Part shown: piece by piece, positions 1 through 7,454 of the stretch | Numbering within the stretch: position 1 is the first letter of the stretch | How the letters are laid out: every line of letters starts with the position of its first letter | Assembly (NCBI GenBank): GCA_947456345.1 | Contig: CANGQU010000001.1 | Span: forward strand, 1-13,658 | DNA: 13,658 bases | Source of the DNA: Alphaproteobacteria bacterium | Lineage (GTDB): Bacteria > Pseudomonadota > Alphaproteobacteria > SHNJ01 | Direction: 5' to 3' | Made by a program: the position numbers and the translations under genes | The notes under the pieces: model-generated | What the model was told of the DNA's origin: nothing | Database searches by the model: none | The model's input: only the letters and a program-made list of their open reading frames with translations

Positions 1-1
1 A

Positions 2-1765
2 CACATCACCCAACCTGCCGCCGATACGGCCGATTTGCTGCCCGGTATCGTGCAGCGTGCGGTTATGCAAATGGTCTGGCCCAAATCCATGCGCTGGTCG
101 GGTGGCGATAAAACCTGGGTCCGGCCGTTGCGCGGCATTCTGGCGCTGTTCGACGGCAAGTCCGTCCCGGGAAAAATTGATTTTGGTGGTGGTGTCACCG
201 TCAATTTTTCGGCGCACACCACGGGCCACCGGTTTATGGCGGGGAACGACAATATCGCTGTTTCAAATTTCGCCGATTACCAACATAAATTGCGTGCGGC
301 GCATGTCATCATCGACCGTGAAGAGCGGAAAAAAATCATCGTCGCGCAAATCGAAGCCTTGGCGAAAAAAGCCGGTTTGAACCTTCGCCCCGACTTAGGA
401 TTGTTGGAAGAGGTCGCCGGTCTTGTAGAATATCCCGCTGTGATGTTGGGCAAGATAGATGCCGAATTCATGACCGTGCCGGAGCGGGTGTTGATCACCT
501 CCATGCGGCAGCACCAGAAATACTTTGCCCTGTTAAACGCGGATGGCACATTGGCCAATACCTTTGCCTTTGTCGCCAATCTGGCCCCCAGCGATGGCGG
601 CAAGTTGGTCGTGGCGGGGAATGAGCGCGTGTTACGCGCCCGATTATATGACGCGAAATTCTTTTTCGAGCAGGATCAAAAAACCACGCTCGAATCGCGC
701 TTACCGAAATTGCAAAACATCGTGTTCCATCAAAAACTGGGCACGATTGGCCAAAAGGTGGAGCGTTTGTGTCAGCTCGCCCCCAACATCGCCACTATGA
801 TCGGCGCCGATCCAGTTTTGGCCACCGATGCCGCTACGCTGTGCAAAGCGGATTTGGTCACTGGCATGGTCGGCGAATTCCCGGAACTCCAGGGCTATAT
901 GGGCGGTGAATATGCGCGGCTCGGTGGCGAAAATCCCGCCGTAGCCACGGCGATTGCCCAACATTACCGCCCGCTTGGCCCGGGCGATGCCGTGCCCACC
1001 GAGAAATTAGAAGTTACCCTCGTTTTGGCCGATAAAATCGACACGATGGTTGGGTTTTTTGCCGATAATGAAAAACCCACGGGCTCCAAAGATCCATTCG
1101 CCTTGCGTCGTGCGGCGTTGGGCGTGATTCGCTTGGTGTTGGAAAATAATTTGCGCCTCGATTTATTGCCATTACTGCAACAATCCTTGGGCTTGTATGT
1201 CGAGCAATTGGAATTGACGGCAGATACAAAAAAATTGCCGCTGGAATTGTTGGAATTTTTCTATGACCGTTTGCGCGTCTATTTAAAGGACCAAAATATC
1301 CGCCATGATGTGATCAATGCGGCATTATCCGGCCAGCAAACAGCCGATTTATGGCTGATCGTGCGCCGCGCCAACGCGGTGGGTGAATTCGTCACCACCA
1401 CCGATGGCGGCGTATTACTGGCGGCGTATCGCCGCGCCGCCAATATCGTCCGCGCCGAAGCGGTCAAGGACAAAGGCGATTACAGCGGCGCTGTAGACAC
1501 GCGATTGTTGCAACAGCCCACCGAAATTGCTGTGGCGCAATGGTTGGATAAAAACCGCGTCGGTTTGCGCTCCTTGCTCATAGCCGGGGATTACGCGGCG
1601 GCGCACGCGCTGTTGCATGGGCTGACCCAACCGCTGGGCGATTTTTTCGCCAACGTGCTGGTGAATGCCGACGATGCGGAATTGCGTGCTAACCGTTTGC
1701 GGCTGCTGAACGCGGTGCGCGCGCAAATCGACGAATTGGCGGATTACAGCAAAATCGAAGCCTAG
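2..1765 (+). CDS. glyS: Glycyl-tRNA synthetase beta subunit (5' truncated by window edge)
   Basis: This is the beta chain of the bacterial alpha2beta2 glycyl-tRNA synthetase, which works with GlyQ to charge tRNA-Gly in the cytoplasm. The frame is open from base 2, so the gene begins outside the window. About 587 residues are visible of a family length near 690, and roughly the first 120 are missing. Family blocks seen in order are the LLPGIV...WPKSMRW stretch at the left edge, TGHRFM, LLEEVAGLVEYP, RQHQKYF, RLYDAKFFFEQD, LPKLQNIVFHQKLGT, GEFPELQGYMGGEYAR, LADKIDTMVGFF and SKDPFALRRAALGV. An anticodon-binding DALR-type helical domain follows, ending in ELRANRLRLLNAVRAQI. The TTG at 35 is internal and is not the start. 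glyQ would be expected just upstream. The gene is followed after 59 bases by ppdK. The assignment is very secure. Confidence 0.97.
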   Translation, partial: HITQPAADTADLLPGIVQRAVMQMVWPKSMRWSGGDKTWVRPLRGILALFDGKSVPGKIDFGGGVTVNFSAHTTGHRFMAGNDNIAVSNFADYQHKLRAAHVIIDREERKKIIVAQIEALAKKAGLNLRPDLGLLEEVAGLVEYPAVMLGKIDAEFMTVPERVLITSMRQHQKYFALLNADGTLANTFAFVANLAPSDGGKLVVAGNERVLRARLYDAKFFFEQDQKTTLESRLPKLQNIVFHQKLGTIGQKVERLCQLAPNIATMIGADPVLATDAATLCKADLVTGMVGEFPELQGYMGGEYARLGGENPAVATAIAQHYRPLGPGDAVPTEKLEVTLVLADKIDTMVGFFADNEKPTGSKDPFALRRAALGVIRLVLENNLRLDLLPLLQQSLGLYVEQLELTADTKKLPLELLEFFYDRLRVYLKDQNIRHDVINAALSGQQTADLWLIVRRANAVGEFVTTTDGGVLLAAYRRAANIVRAEAVKDKGDYSGAVDTRLLQQPTEIAVAQWLDKNRVGLRSLLIAGDYAAAHALLHGLTQPLGDFFANVLVNADDAELRANRLRLLNAVRAQIDELADYSKIEA

Positions 1766-1770
1766 AAAAT

Positions 1771-1800
1771 TTGACAAAAAAAGCGTAAGCTGTGGCCATT
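1771..1800 (+). promoter_or_regulatory. Possible sigma70-type promoter of ppdK
   Basis: A perfect TTGACA hexamer lies at 1771-1776, just after the glyS stop. The best -10 candidate is the poor GCCATT at 1795-1800, with an 18-base spacer. The good -35 and its place in the short glyS-ppdK gap make a separate ppdK promoter plausible, but the weak -10 means readthrough from glyS may be the main source of transcript. Confidence 0.35.
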
Positions 1801-1824
1801 CCCACCCGCTAGCCGGAGGTTGCC

Positions 1825-4710
1825 ATGGCCCGTATTTCATCCCGCCGTAACGCCGCACCAAAATCCCGCTCCTTCGTTTTTAGCTTTGCGCGGGGTTTAA
1901 CCAAACTGCCCACCAATGATGCAACGACTCGTTTAAACTTATTGGGCGGAAAATCTGCGCATTTGTTTGAAATGTGCCGCTTGGGCTTGAACGTGCCGCC
2001 GGGCTTTACCCTGTCAACCGAGCTGTGCGCCGCTTATTACGCCAGCGATAAAAAATTTCCCAAGGATTTGACGGCCCAGGTCACGACGGCCCTGCGCGTG
2101 TTGGAAAAAAACACCGGCAAAAAATTCGGCGATGCGGCCAATCCCTTGCTGTTGTCGGTGCGCTCGGGCGCGCGGGTGTCCATGCCGGGCATGATGGACA
2201 CGGTATTGAATTTAGGATTAAACGATCAAACCGTTTTTGGGTTGATCAAGGCGTCGCATAACGAACGCTTTGCCTATGATTGTTACCGCCGCTTTGTGCA
2301 AATGTACAGCAGCGTGGTGCTGGGCATCGATCATCACGAATTCGAACAAATTTTGGATCATGCCAAGTTGTCCGCCAATGCCGCGCGCGATACCGATTTG
2401 ACGGCCGCGCAATTGCGGCAATTGGTGGTGGATTACAAAGCGCTGGTGATGAAAAAAACCAGCCGTGAATTTCCGCAGAATCCAAATGACCAATTATGGG
2501 GTGCTGTGGCTGCTGTATTCGATTCGTGGCATAACGCGCGCGCCAAAACCTATCGTAAAATTCACAATATCCCTGAATCCTGGGGCACGGCCGTGACCGT
2601 CCAATCCATGGTGTTCGGCAATTTGGGCGACGATTGCGGCACGGGCGTTGCTTTTACCCGCAATCCATCGACGGGCGAAAAAACCCTCTATGGCGAATAT
2701 TTGTTAAATGCGCAGGGCGAGGATGTGGTGGCCGGTATTCGCACGCCGCAACCAATTTGTCGCGATAAGGGTCATATCAGCAGCCAAGCGATCAGCGATC
2801 ACCCACTCGCTAAACATCTGGCCGATGTCGGCACGCGCGGCTTGTCGTTACAGGAACAAATGCCCAAGATATTTGCGCAATTACAAAAGACCTGCGCGTT
2901 GCTGGAAAAACATTACCGCGATATGCAGGATATCGAATTCACCATTGAGCGCGGGCAATTATATTTACTGCAAACCCGCAGCGGTAAACGGACCGCATCG
3001 GCGGCATTACGTATCGCCAGCGCGTTGGTCAAAGAAAAATTGCTAAAACCGAGCGAAGCGTTATTGCGCATCGATCCGTTATCGATTGATCAGCTGTTGC
3101 ATCCGCGTTTGGACCCGAACGCACCGCGAAATTTATTGGCCAAGGGTTTACCCGCATCACCCGGTGCGGCTAGCGGTGTGTTATGTTTTACCGCGGATGA
3201 GGCCGAGGATTGGACCCATCAAGGCAAAAAAGTCATTTTGGCCCGCAGCGAAACCAGCCCCGAAGACATTCACGGCATGCACGCCGCCAAGGGCATTATT
3301 ACCACGCGCGGCGGTATGACCAGTCACGCGGCGGTGGTGGCACGCGGCATGGGCCGCCCTTGCATCGTAGGCGCCAGCAGCATCAAAATTGATCTGGCAC
3401 AAAACACCCTAAGCACGGGTAGCAAAATTTTGCGTCCCGGCGATTGGGTGACGATCGAGGGTAGCACCGGCGAAATCTACGATGGCCAAATCCCAATGGT
3501 GTTGCCGGAATTGACCAATGATTTTAAAATTATTATGCAGCAGGCGGATAAAATCCGCCACCTGCGCGTGCGTGCTAACGCCGATACGCCGCTGGATGCG
3601 AAAATCGCCCGCGATTTCGGGGCGGAAGGGATTGGCCTGTGCCGCACCGAACATATGTTTTTCGACCATGACCGCATCGCCGTTATGCGGGAAATGATTT
3701 TGGCCACGACCAAACCGACACGGCAAAAAGCGCTGGATAAATTGCTGCCACTGCAACGCGGTGATTTTATGGGCCTATTCGATGCGATGCGCGGTCTACC
3801 GGTGACGATCCGCCTACTGGATCCGCCGTTGCATGAATTTTTGCCGCATGGCGAGCGTGAAATCGCCGCCGTTGCCGCCGCATCCGGCATTCCAGCCACC
3901 GTATTGAGTGAGCGGGTACAGCAACTGGCCGAGGCGAATCCGATGCTGGGCCTGCGTGGCTGCCGTCTGGCGATTGTGTATCCCGAGATTTACGCCATGC
4001 AAGTCCAAGCGATTGCCCAGGCGGCGATACAAACCAAACAACAAACCGGAAAATCGCCGGAAGTGGAGATTATGCTGCCGCTGATTTTGGACGAGTCCGA
4101 ATTTTCGCAGCTGCGCCAATTATGTGAAACGACTATCGCCCAGATATGCGACGCGGCCAGAGTTAAATTCAATTACCGCATCGGCTCGATGATCGAATTG
4201 CCGCGCGCGGCGTTACGCGCCGGACAGCTGGCCGATGCGGGCTGCGAATTTTTCAGCTTTGGCACCAACGACTTGACGCAGACCACCTTGGGCTTGTCGC
4301 GCGATGATGCGGGCAGCTTCCTGCCCGATTATCAGCGGGCGCAGATTTTCAAAACCGATCCTTTTGTATCGTTGGATCAAGCCGGTGTGGGCGAATTGGT
4401 GGAAATCGCGGTTACGCGCGGCCGCGCGCGCAATCCCGATCTAAAAATTGGCATTTGCGGCGAGCATGGTGGCGATCCCGCCTCGATCGACTTTTTTGCT
4501 CGCGTCGGGTTGGATTATGTTTCATGCTCGCCCTATCGCGTGCCGATCGCGCGCTTGGCGGCGGCACAGGCACAGTTGCGTTTAGCTGGTGCAATAAAAA
4601 AATCTAGCCAGCCAAAGGCAAAAACAGCCAAACCAAAATTACGCTTGTTGAAAAAGAGACCCACAAAAACCAAGACCAAGCCGGCCGTAAAACTACGCCG
4701 CGCCGCTTAG
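1825..4710 (+). CDS. ppdK: Pyruvate, phosphate dikinase with basic C-terminal tail
   Basis: PPDK interconverts pyruvate + ATP + Pi with phosphoenolpyruvate + AMP + PPi through a phosphohistidine intermediate, in gluconeogenesis or PPi-linked glycolysis. The N-terminal nucleotide-binding domain shows LLGGK (residues 39-43) and SVRSGARVSMPGMMDT (111-126), and ends with QDIEF (368-372) and LLQTRSGKR. The swivelling phosphohistidine domain has GGMTSHAAVVARGMG, with catalytic His501 and Thr499 at the position phosphorylated by PPDK regulatory proteins in other species. The C-terminal PEP/pyruvate barrel has GLCRTEH (Arg607) and GICGEHGGD with catalytic Cys878. The ATG at 1825 is preceded by GGAGG (1815-1819). 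At 961 residues it is longer than the usual 870-890. It has a short basic N-terminal extension and a tail at 925-961 with 16 Lys/Arg among 37 residues and no acidic residue. The tail looks like an addition beyond the catalytic fold. Identity is very secure. Confidence 0.97.
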   Translation: MARISSRRNAAPKSRSFVFSFARGLTKLPTNDATTRLNLLGGKSAHLFEMCRLGLNVPPGFTLSTELCAAYYASDKKFPKDLTAQVTTALRVLEKNTGKKFGDAANPLLLSVRSGARVSMPGMMDTVLNLGLNDQTVFGLIKASHNERFAYDCYRRFVQMYSSVVLGIDHHEFEQILDHAKLSANAARDTDLTAAQLRQLVVDYKALVMKKTSREFPQNPNDQLWGAVAAVFDSWHNARAKTYRKIHNIPESWGTAVTVQSMVFGNLGDDCGTGVAFTRNPSTGEKTLYGEYLLNAQGEDVVAGIRTPQPICRDKGHISSQAISDHPLAKHLADVGTRGLSLQEQMPKIFAQLQKTCALLEKHYRDMQDIEFTIERGQLYLLQTRSGKRTASAALRIASALVKEKLLKPSEALLRIDPLSIDQLLHPRLDPNAPRNLLAKGLPASPGAASGVLCFTADEAEDWTHQGKKVILARSETSPEDIHGMHAAKGIITTRGGMTSHAAVVARGMGRPCIVGASSIKIDLAQNTLSTGSKILRPGDWVTIEGSTGEIYDGQIPMVLPELTNDFKIIMQQADKIRHLRVRANADTPLDAKIARDFGAEGIGLCRTEHMFFDHDRIAVMREMILATTKPTRQKALDKLLPLQRGDFMGLFDAMRGLPVTIRLLDPPLHEFLPHGEREIAAVAAASGIPATVLSERVQQLAEANPMLGLRGCRLAIVYPEIYAMQVQAIAQAAIQTKQQTGKSPEVEIMLPLILDESEFSQLRQLCETTIAQICDAARVKFNYRIGSMIELPRAALRAGQLADAGCEFFSFGTNDLTQTTLGLSRDDAGSFLPDYQRAQIFKTDPFVSLDQAGVGELVEIAVTRGRARNPDLKIGICGEHGGDPASIDFFARVGLDYVSCSPYRVPIARLAAAQAQLRLAGAIKKSSQPKAKTAKPKLRLLKKRPTKTKTKPAVKLRRAA

Positions 4711-5624
4711 GCCGCATCGATTTTGGGCAATTCCATCCAGCCGGGTATGCGGGGTATAATTCGCTGCTCGCCGCAATACAACGCGCCATGCCCCGCTTGT
4801 TGTTTCGCCAGCGCTTCGAGCCTGAGCAACACCATCACAATCGCCGGATTGCCGTTGCCTCCTGAAACAAAGCTATGGGTTTCGCCCGCTTCCAGCGCAT
4901 CGCGCTGATAACGCAAAGTCACAACGCTGTTGGGGGCGATGGGTTGCGCTTGCTCGGTTTCCAGAACGCAGGGCACCAAACGCTTGCGCACCAGACCGCG
5001 ATACCGCGTGCGCGCCGTCAATTCCTGGCCTAGGTAACAACCCTTGTCCCAGCTGATGCCACACAGTTCAGCAAAGCCATTTTCCAACAATATGCCCCGG
5101 TCAACCATGATATCCCGGCTGCCGTCGGGCAAACCCAATTGCGCGCGGTGGTAATCATACGCGGCAAAATCGGCCAATTGGGCGGAAAATTTCTGCGCCA
5201 AGGTGTCGATCGCGATGTTCATGCCCGCAATTATCCTCCACCCAGCCTGAGGCAAGCGTGGGTCGGGATAAATTTTAATCTCATCATCGCTGGGATTTTC
5301 GCCAGCGCCCCATAGCGCGTAAATTTTATATTCTTCGCCCAGATCGGCGATATCCACGGCGGAACGCAATTTATAGATTTGCAGTTTTTTTAACAAATCA
5401 GCGCGGCGCGCCGATTCCACATCGGCCAAAAAACCGTCATTATTCCCCAGGATAAATATATCGTGCTGATACTTACCCTGCGGGCTTAGAAAAGCGGCAT
5501 AAATTCCCTGCGCCGCTGTGGCGGCGGTTACATCATTGCTGATTAAACCTTGGAGAAAAGGGGTAGCATCAACACCGCTGATTTGCAGAACGCTGCGGCT
5601 CGGTATTTCGGCAATAAAACGCAT
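4707..5624 (-). CDS. ygfZ: Folate-binding YgfZ-type protein (GcvT-like, Fe-S enzyme maintenance)
   Basis: This 305-residue protein resembles the aminomethyltransferase GcvT fold but belongs to the YgfZ/IBA57 group. Members bind tetrahydrofolate and help assemble or repair some [4Fe-4S] enzymes. The family signature KGCYLGQE lies at residues 194-201, with the conserved Cys at 196, followed by ARTRYRGLVRKRL. The N-terminal ISGVDATPFLQGLISNDV and LSPQGKYQHDIFIL blocks also fit the family, as does the length. The start at 5624 gives the usual N-terminus. No Shine-Dalgarno sequence precedes it, and the inferred promoter would start transcription at the ATG itself. The TAA stop overlaps the TAG stop of the convergent ppdK in the four bases TTAG, with no terminator between them. 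It is divergent from the GT9 gene. The biochemical target in this organism is not visible. Confidence 0.92.
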   Translation of the reverse strand: MRFIAEIPSRSVLQISGVDATPFLQGLISNDVTAATAAQGIYAAFLSPQGKYQHDIFILGNNDGFLADVESARRADLLKKLQIYKLRSAVDIADLGEEYKIYALWGAGENPSDDEIKIYPDPRLPQAGWRIIAGMNIAIDTLAQKFSAQLADFAAYDYHRAQLGLPDGSRDIMVDRGILLENGFAELCGISWDKGCYLGQELTARTRYRGLVRKRLVPCVLETEQAQPIAPNSVVTLRYQRDALEAGETHSFVSGGNGNPAIVMVLLRLEALAKQQAGHGALYCGEQRIIPRIPGWMELPKIDAA

Positions 5625-5630
5625 ACGTCA

Positions 5631-5658
5631 TACATAATCGTTTTGTGGCAAATGTCAA
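5631..5658 (-). promoter_or_regulatory. Promoter of ygfZ, predicted leaderless
   Basis: On the minus strand a perfect TTGACA (5658-5653) is followed after 16 bases by TATGTA (5636-5631); ATGTAT with 17 bases is an equivalent reading. Six bases then separate the -10 element from the ATG at 5624, so the normal initiation distance puts +1 on the A of the start codon. No Shine-Dalgarno sequence is seen upstream of the ATG, which agrees. The -10 element matches consensus only moderately. Confidence 0.55.
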
Positions 5659-5664
5659 TTTGCC
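5647..5664. promoter_or_regulatory. 18-bp dyad (operator-like) between divergent genes
   Basis: The sequence GGCAAAT-GTCA-ATTTGCC is a perfect inverted repeat with 7-base arms and a 4-base centre. It covers the whole -35 hexamer of the ygfZ promoter and ends 4 bases before the -35 hexamer of the GT9 promoter. This is the geometry of a site for a dimeric regulator that would block ygfZ and could affect the GT9 operon. The regulator is not identifiable from the motif. Confidence 0.5.
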
Positions 5665-5668
5665 TCCC

Positions 5669-5697
5669 TTGGCTTGGGGGAAACAATCGCCTATAAT
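5669..5697 (+). promoter_or_regulatory. Promoter of the glycosyltransferase operon, predicted leaderless
   Basis: TTGGCT (5669-5674) and a consensus TATAAT (5692-5697) are separated by exactly 17 bases. Six bases later comes GTG at 5704, so +1 is predicted on the first base of the start codon. This is the best sigma70-like promoter in the window. It also argues against the upstream TTG at 5674 as a start, since that codon begins inside the -35 hexamer. Confidence 0.7.
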
Positions 5698-5703
5698 TGC
5701 CAC

Positions 5704-6702
5704 GTGAATAAAAATTCCGATCCTATTTTGTTTATCACCTCAACCCGCATTGGGGATGCGGTGCTGTCGACCGGCATCTTGCATTATTTGCTGCAGCAAC
5801 GTCCCAGCGCGCCGGTCACCATCGCCTGCGGCCCGGCGGCGGCGGGGTTATTTACTCATGTCCCCAATTTACAGCGCGTAATAGTTATCGATAAAAAGAC
5901 TTATGGCCGTCATTGGCTGCGCTTATGGGCAGAGACGGTCTCGCAACGTTGGGGTGTAGTTGTTGATTTGCGCCGCTCGGCCTTGGCGTATTTTTTACGC
6001 GCGCATCGCCGCTTTATCGCTGGTCCCGGCGATCCCGAGCAACACAAAGTGCTGCAGCTGGGAGCCGTGCTGGATTTGAATCCGCCGCCTGCGCCGTACA
6101 TTTGGCTGAGCGAGGCCGAGCGCAGTTTTATCCGCGACCGCATTCCCATTCTGGGTAAAAAACCGTTGCTGGTATTTGGACCCACTGCCAATTGGGGCGG
6201 CAAAACATGGGCGGCACAGAATTTTACCGACCTTATCGCTCGCATTACCGCCAGCACCGGAATTGCGCCGGATGCGGCGATTGCCTTGATCGGCGGCCCG
6301 CAAGAGCAAGCTCAGGCCGCCCCGATTGCTGAGGCCATGGCAAATTACCCGCATTTTTATAATCTGATCGGGGAGTTGAATGTACTGCAATCCGCTGCCT
6401 TGTGTCAGGCGGCAACGATGTTCATCGGGCATGATTCTGGATTGATGCATATCGCCGCTGCCGTGGGCGGCAATGTACTGGGCCTGTTTGGACCCAGCCC
6501 CGAGACGAATTACGCGCCCTGGGCAACCGGTCTTGGGCAGACGGCGTTTGTCCGCACCCGGCAAAGTTACCAAGAATTGGTCTACGCGCCGGATTTCGAC
6601 CATCGTTCGAGCAAAAGTTTGATGGACGGGCTTAGCGTTGATATGGCCTATGCCGCTGTTGAAAAATTATGGGACCGGATTCAATGGCGGGCTGTGGCAT
6701 GA
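5704..6702 (+). CDS. Glycosyltransferase family 9 (ADP-heptose:LPS heptosyltransferase type)
   Basis: GT9 enzymes such as WaaC and WaaF transfer heptose from ADP-heptose to the inner core of lipopolysaccharide on the cytoplasmic face of the inner membrane. The first strand ILFITSTRIGDAVLSTG carries Asp18, at the place of the catalytic Asp of WaaC. The C-terminal nucleotide-sugar half has LLVFGPTANWGGKTW, IGGPQEQ and the family signature GHDSGLMHIAAAVGGNVLGLFGPS, with Asp244 and His249, followed by YAPW. The GTG at 5704 is chosen because it sits at the predicted transcription start and puts the first beta strand at the normal distance from the N-terminus. That gives 332 residues, a normal family length. 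Its stop overlaps the next start (ATGA). The donor and acceptor are inferred from family only, so no specific waa symbol is given. Confidence 0.88.
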   Translation: MNKNSDPILFITSTRIGDAVLSTGILHYLLQQRPSAPVTIACGPAAAGLFTHVPNLQRVIVIDKKTYGRHWLRLWAETVSQRWGVVVDLRRSALAYFLRAHRRFIAGPGDPEQHKVLQLGAVLDLNPPPAPYIWLSEAERSFIRDRIPILGKKPLLVFGPTANWGGKTWAAQNFTDLIARITASTGIAPDAAIALIGGPQEQAQAAPIAEAMANYPHFYNLIGELNVLQSAALCQAATMFIGHDSGLMHIAAAVGGNVLGLFGPSPETNYAPWATGLGQTAFVRTRQSYQELVYAPDFDHRSSKSLMDGLSVDMAYAAVEKLWDRIQWRAVA

Positions 6703-7454
6703 TCAGCGCCCTTGCGGTCGTGCATAACGAAGAAAAACAATTGGCCGACTGCCTGCGTAGTCTAGCATTCGCCGATCAATTGGTGGTGGTGCTGGATAAA
6801 TGTACCGACGGCTCCAAGGCGATTGCGCAACAATTCAATGCCAAGATTATCGAAGGCAGCTGGGATATCGAAGGCGAACGCCGCAATGCCGGTATCGCTG
6901 CCTGCGACCATGCATGGGTGCTGGAATTGGATGCCGATGAGCGCGCCAGCCCAGAGCTGGGCCAGGAAATACGCGCCGTTCTGCAAAATCCTACCGCCGA
7001 TTATTATCAGATTCCCGTCAATAATTACATTGGCAAACGCTTGGTGCGCCATGGCTGGGGCGGCTCTTTTGGAAAATCCGAATATGGCGGTCTGTTCCGC
7101 CGCTCGGCCAAACATTGGGGCAGTGACCGTGTTCACCCCGCGCTGCGCTGGCAAGGCGTCAAAGGCCATCGTTTAAAAAATAGCATTGTGCATTATGTCG
7201 ATCGCGATTTACGCGATACGCTGCAACGCCTTAATCGCTATAGCGATTTGCGCGCGCTCGATTTGCGCGATAAATGGCAGCGCGAGGGCAAGCGCGACAG
7301 CGCCCTCAATAACTATCGGCGGTTTTTATCGCGCTTTATTAAATGTTACTTGGGTCGCGGCGGCTGGCGTGAAGGCGGTTATGGTTTGGTGCTTGCCTGG
7401 TGTGCGGCGATGTATCCGTTGCTATCTTATCTAAAGGCTAGGGAAAACGATTAA
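6699..7454 (+). CDS. Glycosyltransferase family 2, WaaE/KdtX-like LPS core glycosyltransferase
   Basis: This is a 251-residue GT-A fold enzyme. It opens with ISALAVVHNEEKQLADCLRSL, followed by VVLDKCTDGS and the short GERRNAGIAACDHAWVLELDADER block, where the metal-binding DxD is Asp78/Asp80. The middle part (GGLFRRSAKHWGSDRVHPAL) and the C-terminal part, with a basic amphipathic stretch then GYGLVLAWCAAMYPLLSYLK, match WaaE-type enzymes that add glucose or a similar sugar to core heptose. The ATG at 6699 overlaps the upstream TGA (ATGA), indicating coupled translation. Possible starts at 6669 and 6684 lie inside the GT9 gene and would add residues before the normal first strand. Being next to a GT9 gene supports a role in LPS core assembly. 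The exact sugar is not deducible. Confidence 0.87.
   Translation: MISALAVVHNEEKQLADCLRSLAFADQLVVVLDKCTDGSKAIAQQFNAKIIEGSWDIEGERRNAGIAACDHAWVLELDADERASPELGQEIRAVLQNPTADYYQIPVNNYIGKRLVRHGWGGSFGKSEYGGLFRRSAKHWGSDRVHPALRWQGVKGHRLKNSIVHYVDRDLRDTLQRLNRYSDLRALDLRDKWQREGKRDSALNNYRRFLSRFIKCYLGRGGWREGGYGLVLAWCAAMYPLLSYLKAREND

Noticed and set aside
5674..5703. TTG at 5674 as the start of the GT9 gene
   Set aside because: It begins inside the -35 hexamer of a strong promoter, lies upstream of the predicted +1, and adds ten residues not expected before the first beta strand.
5995..6603. Long minus-strand open frame of about 200 codons
   Set aside because: It lies fully opposite the well-supported GT9 gene, has Arg/Gly-rich composition typical of antisense reading, and shows no recognisable motif.
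6669..6698. ATG at 6669 as the start of the GT2 gene
   Set aside because: It adds ten residues ahead of the normal family start and lies inside the upstream gene; the ATGA overlap at 6699 is the usual coupled arrangement.
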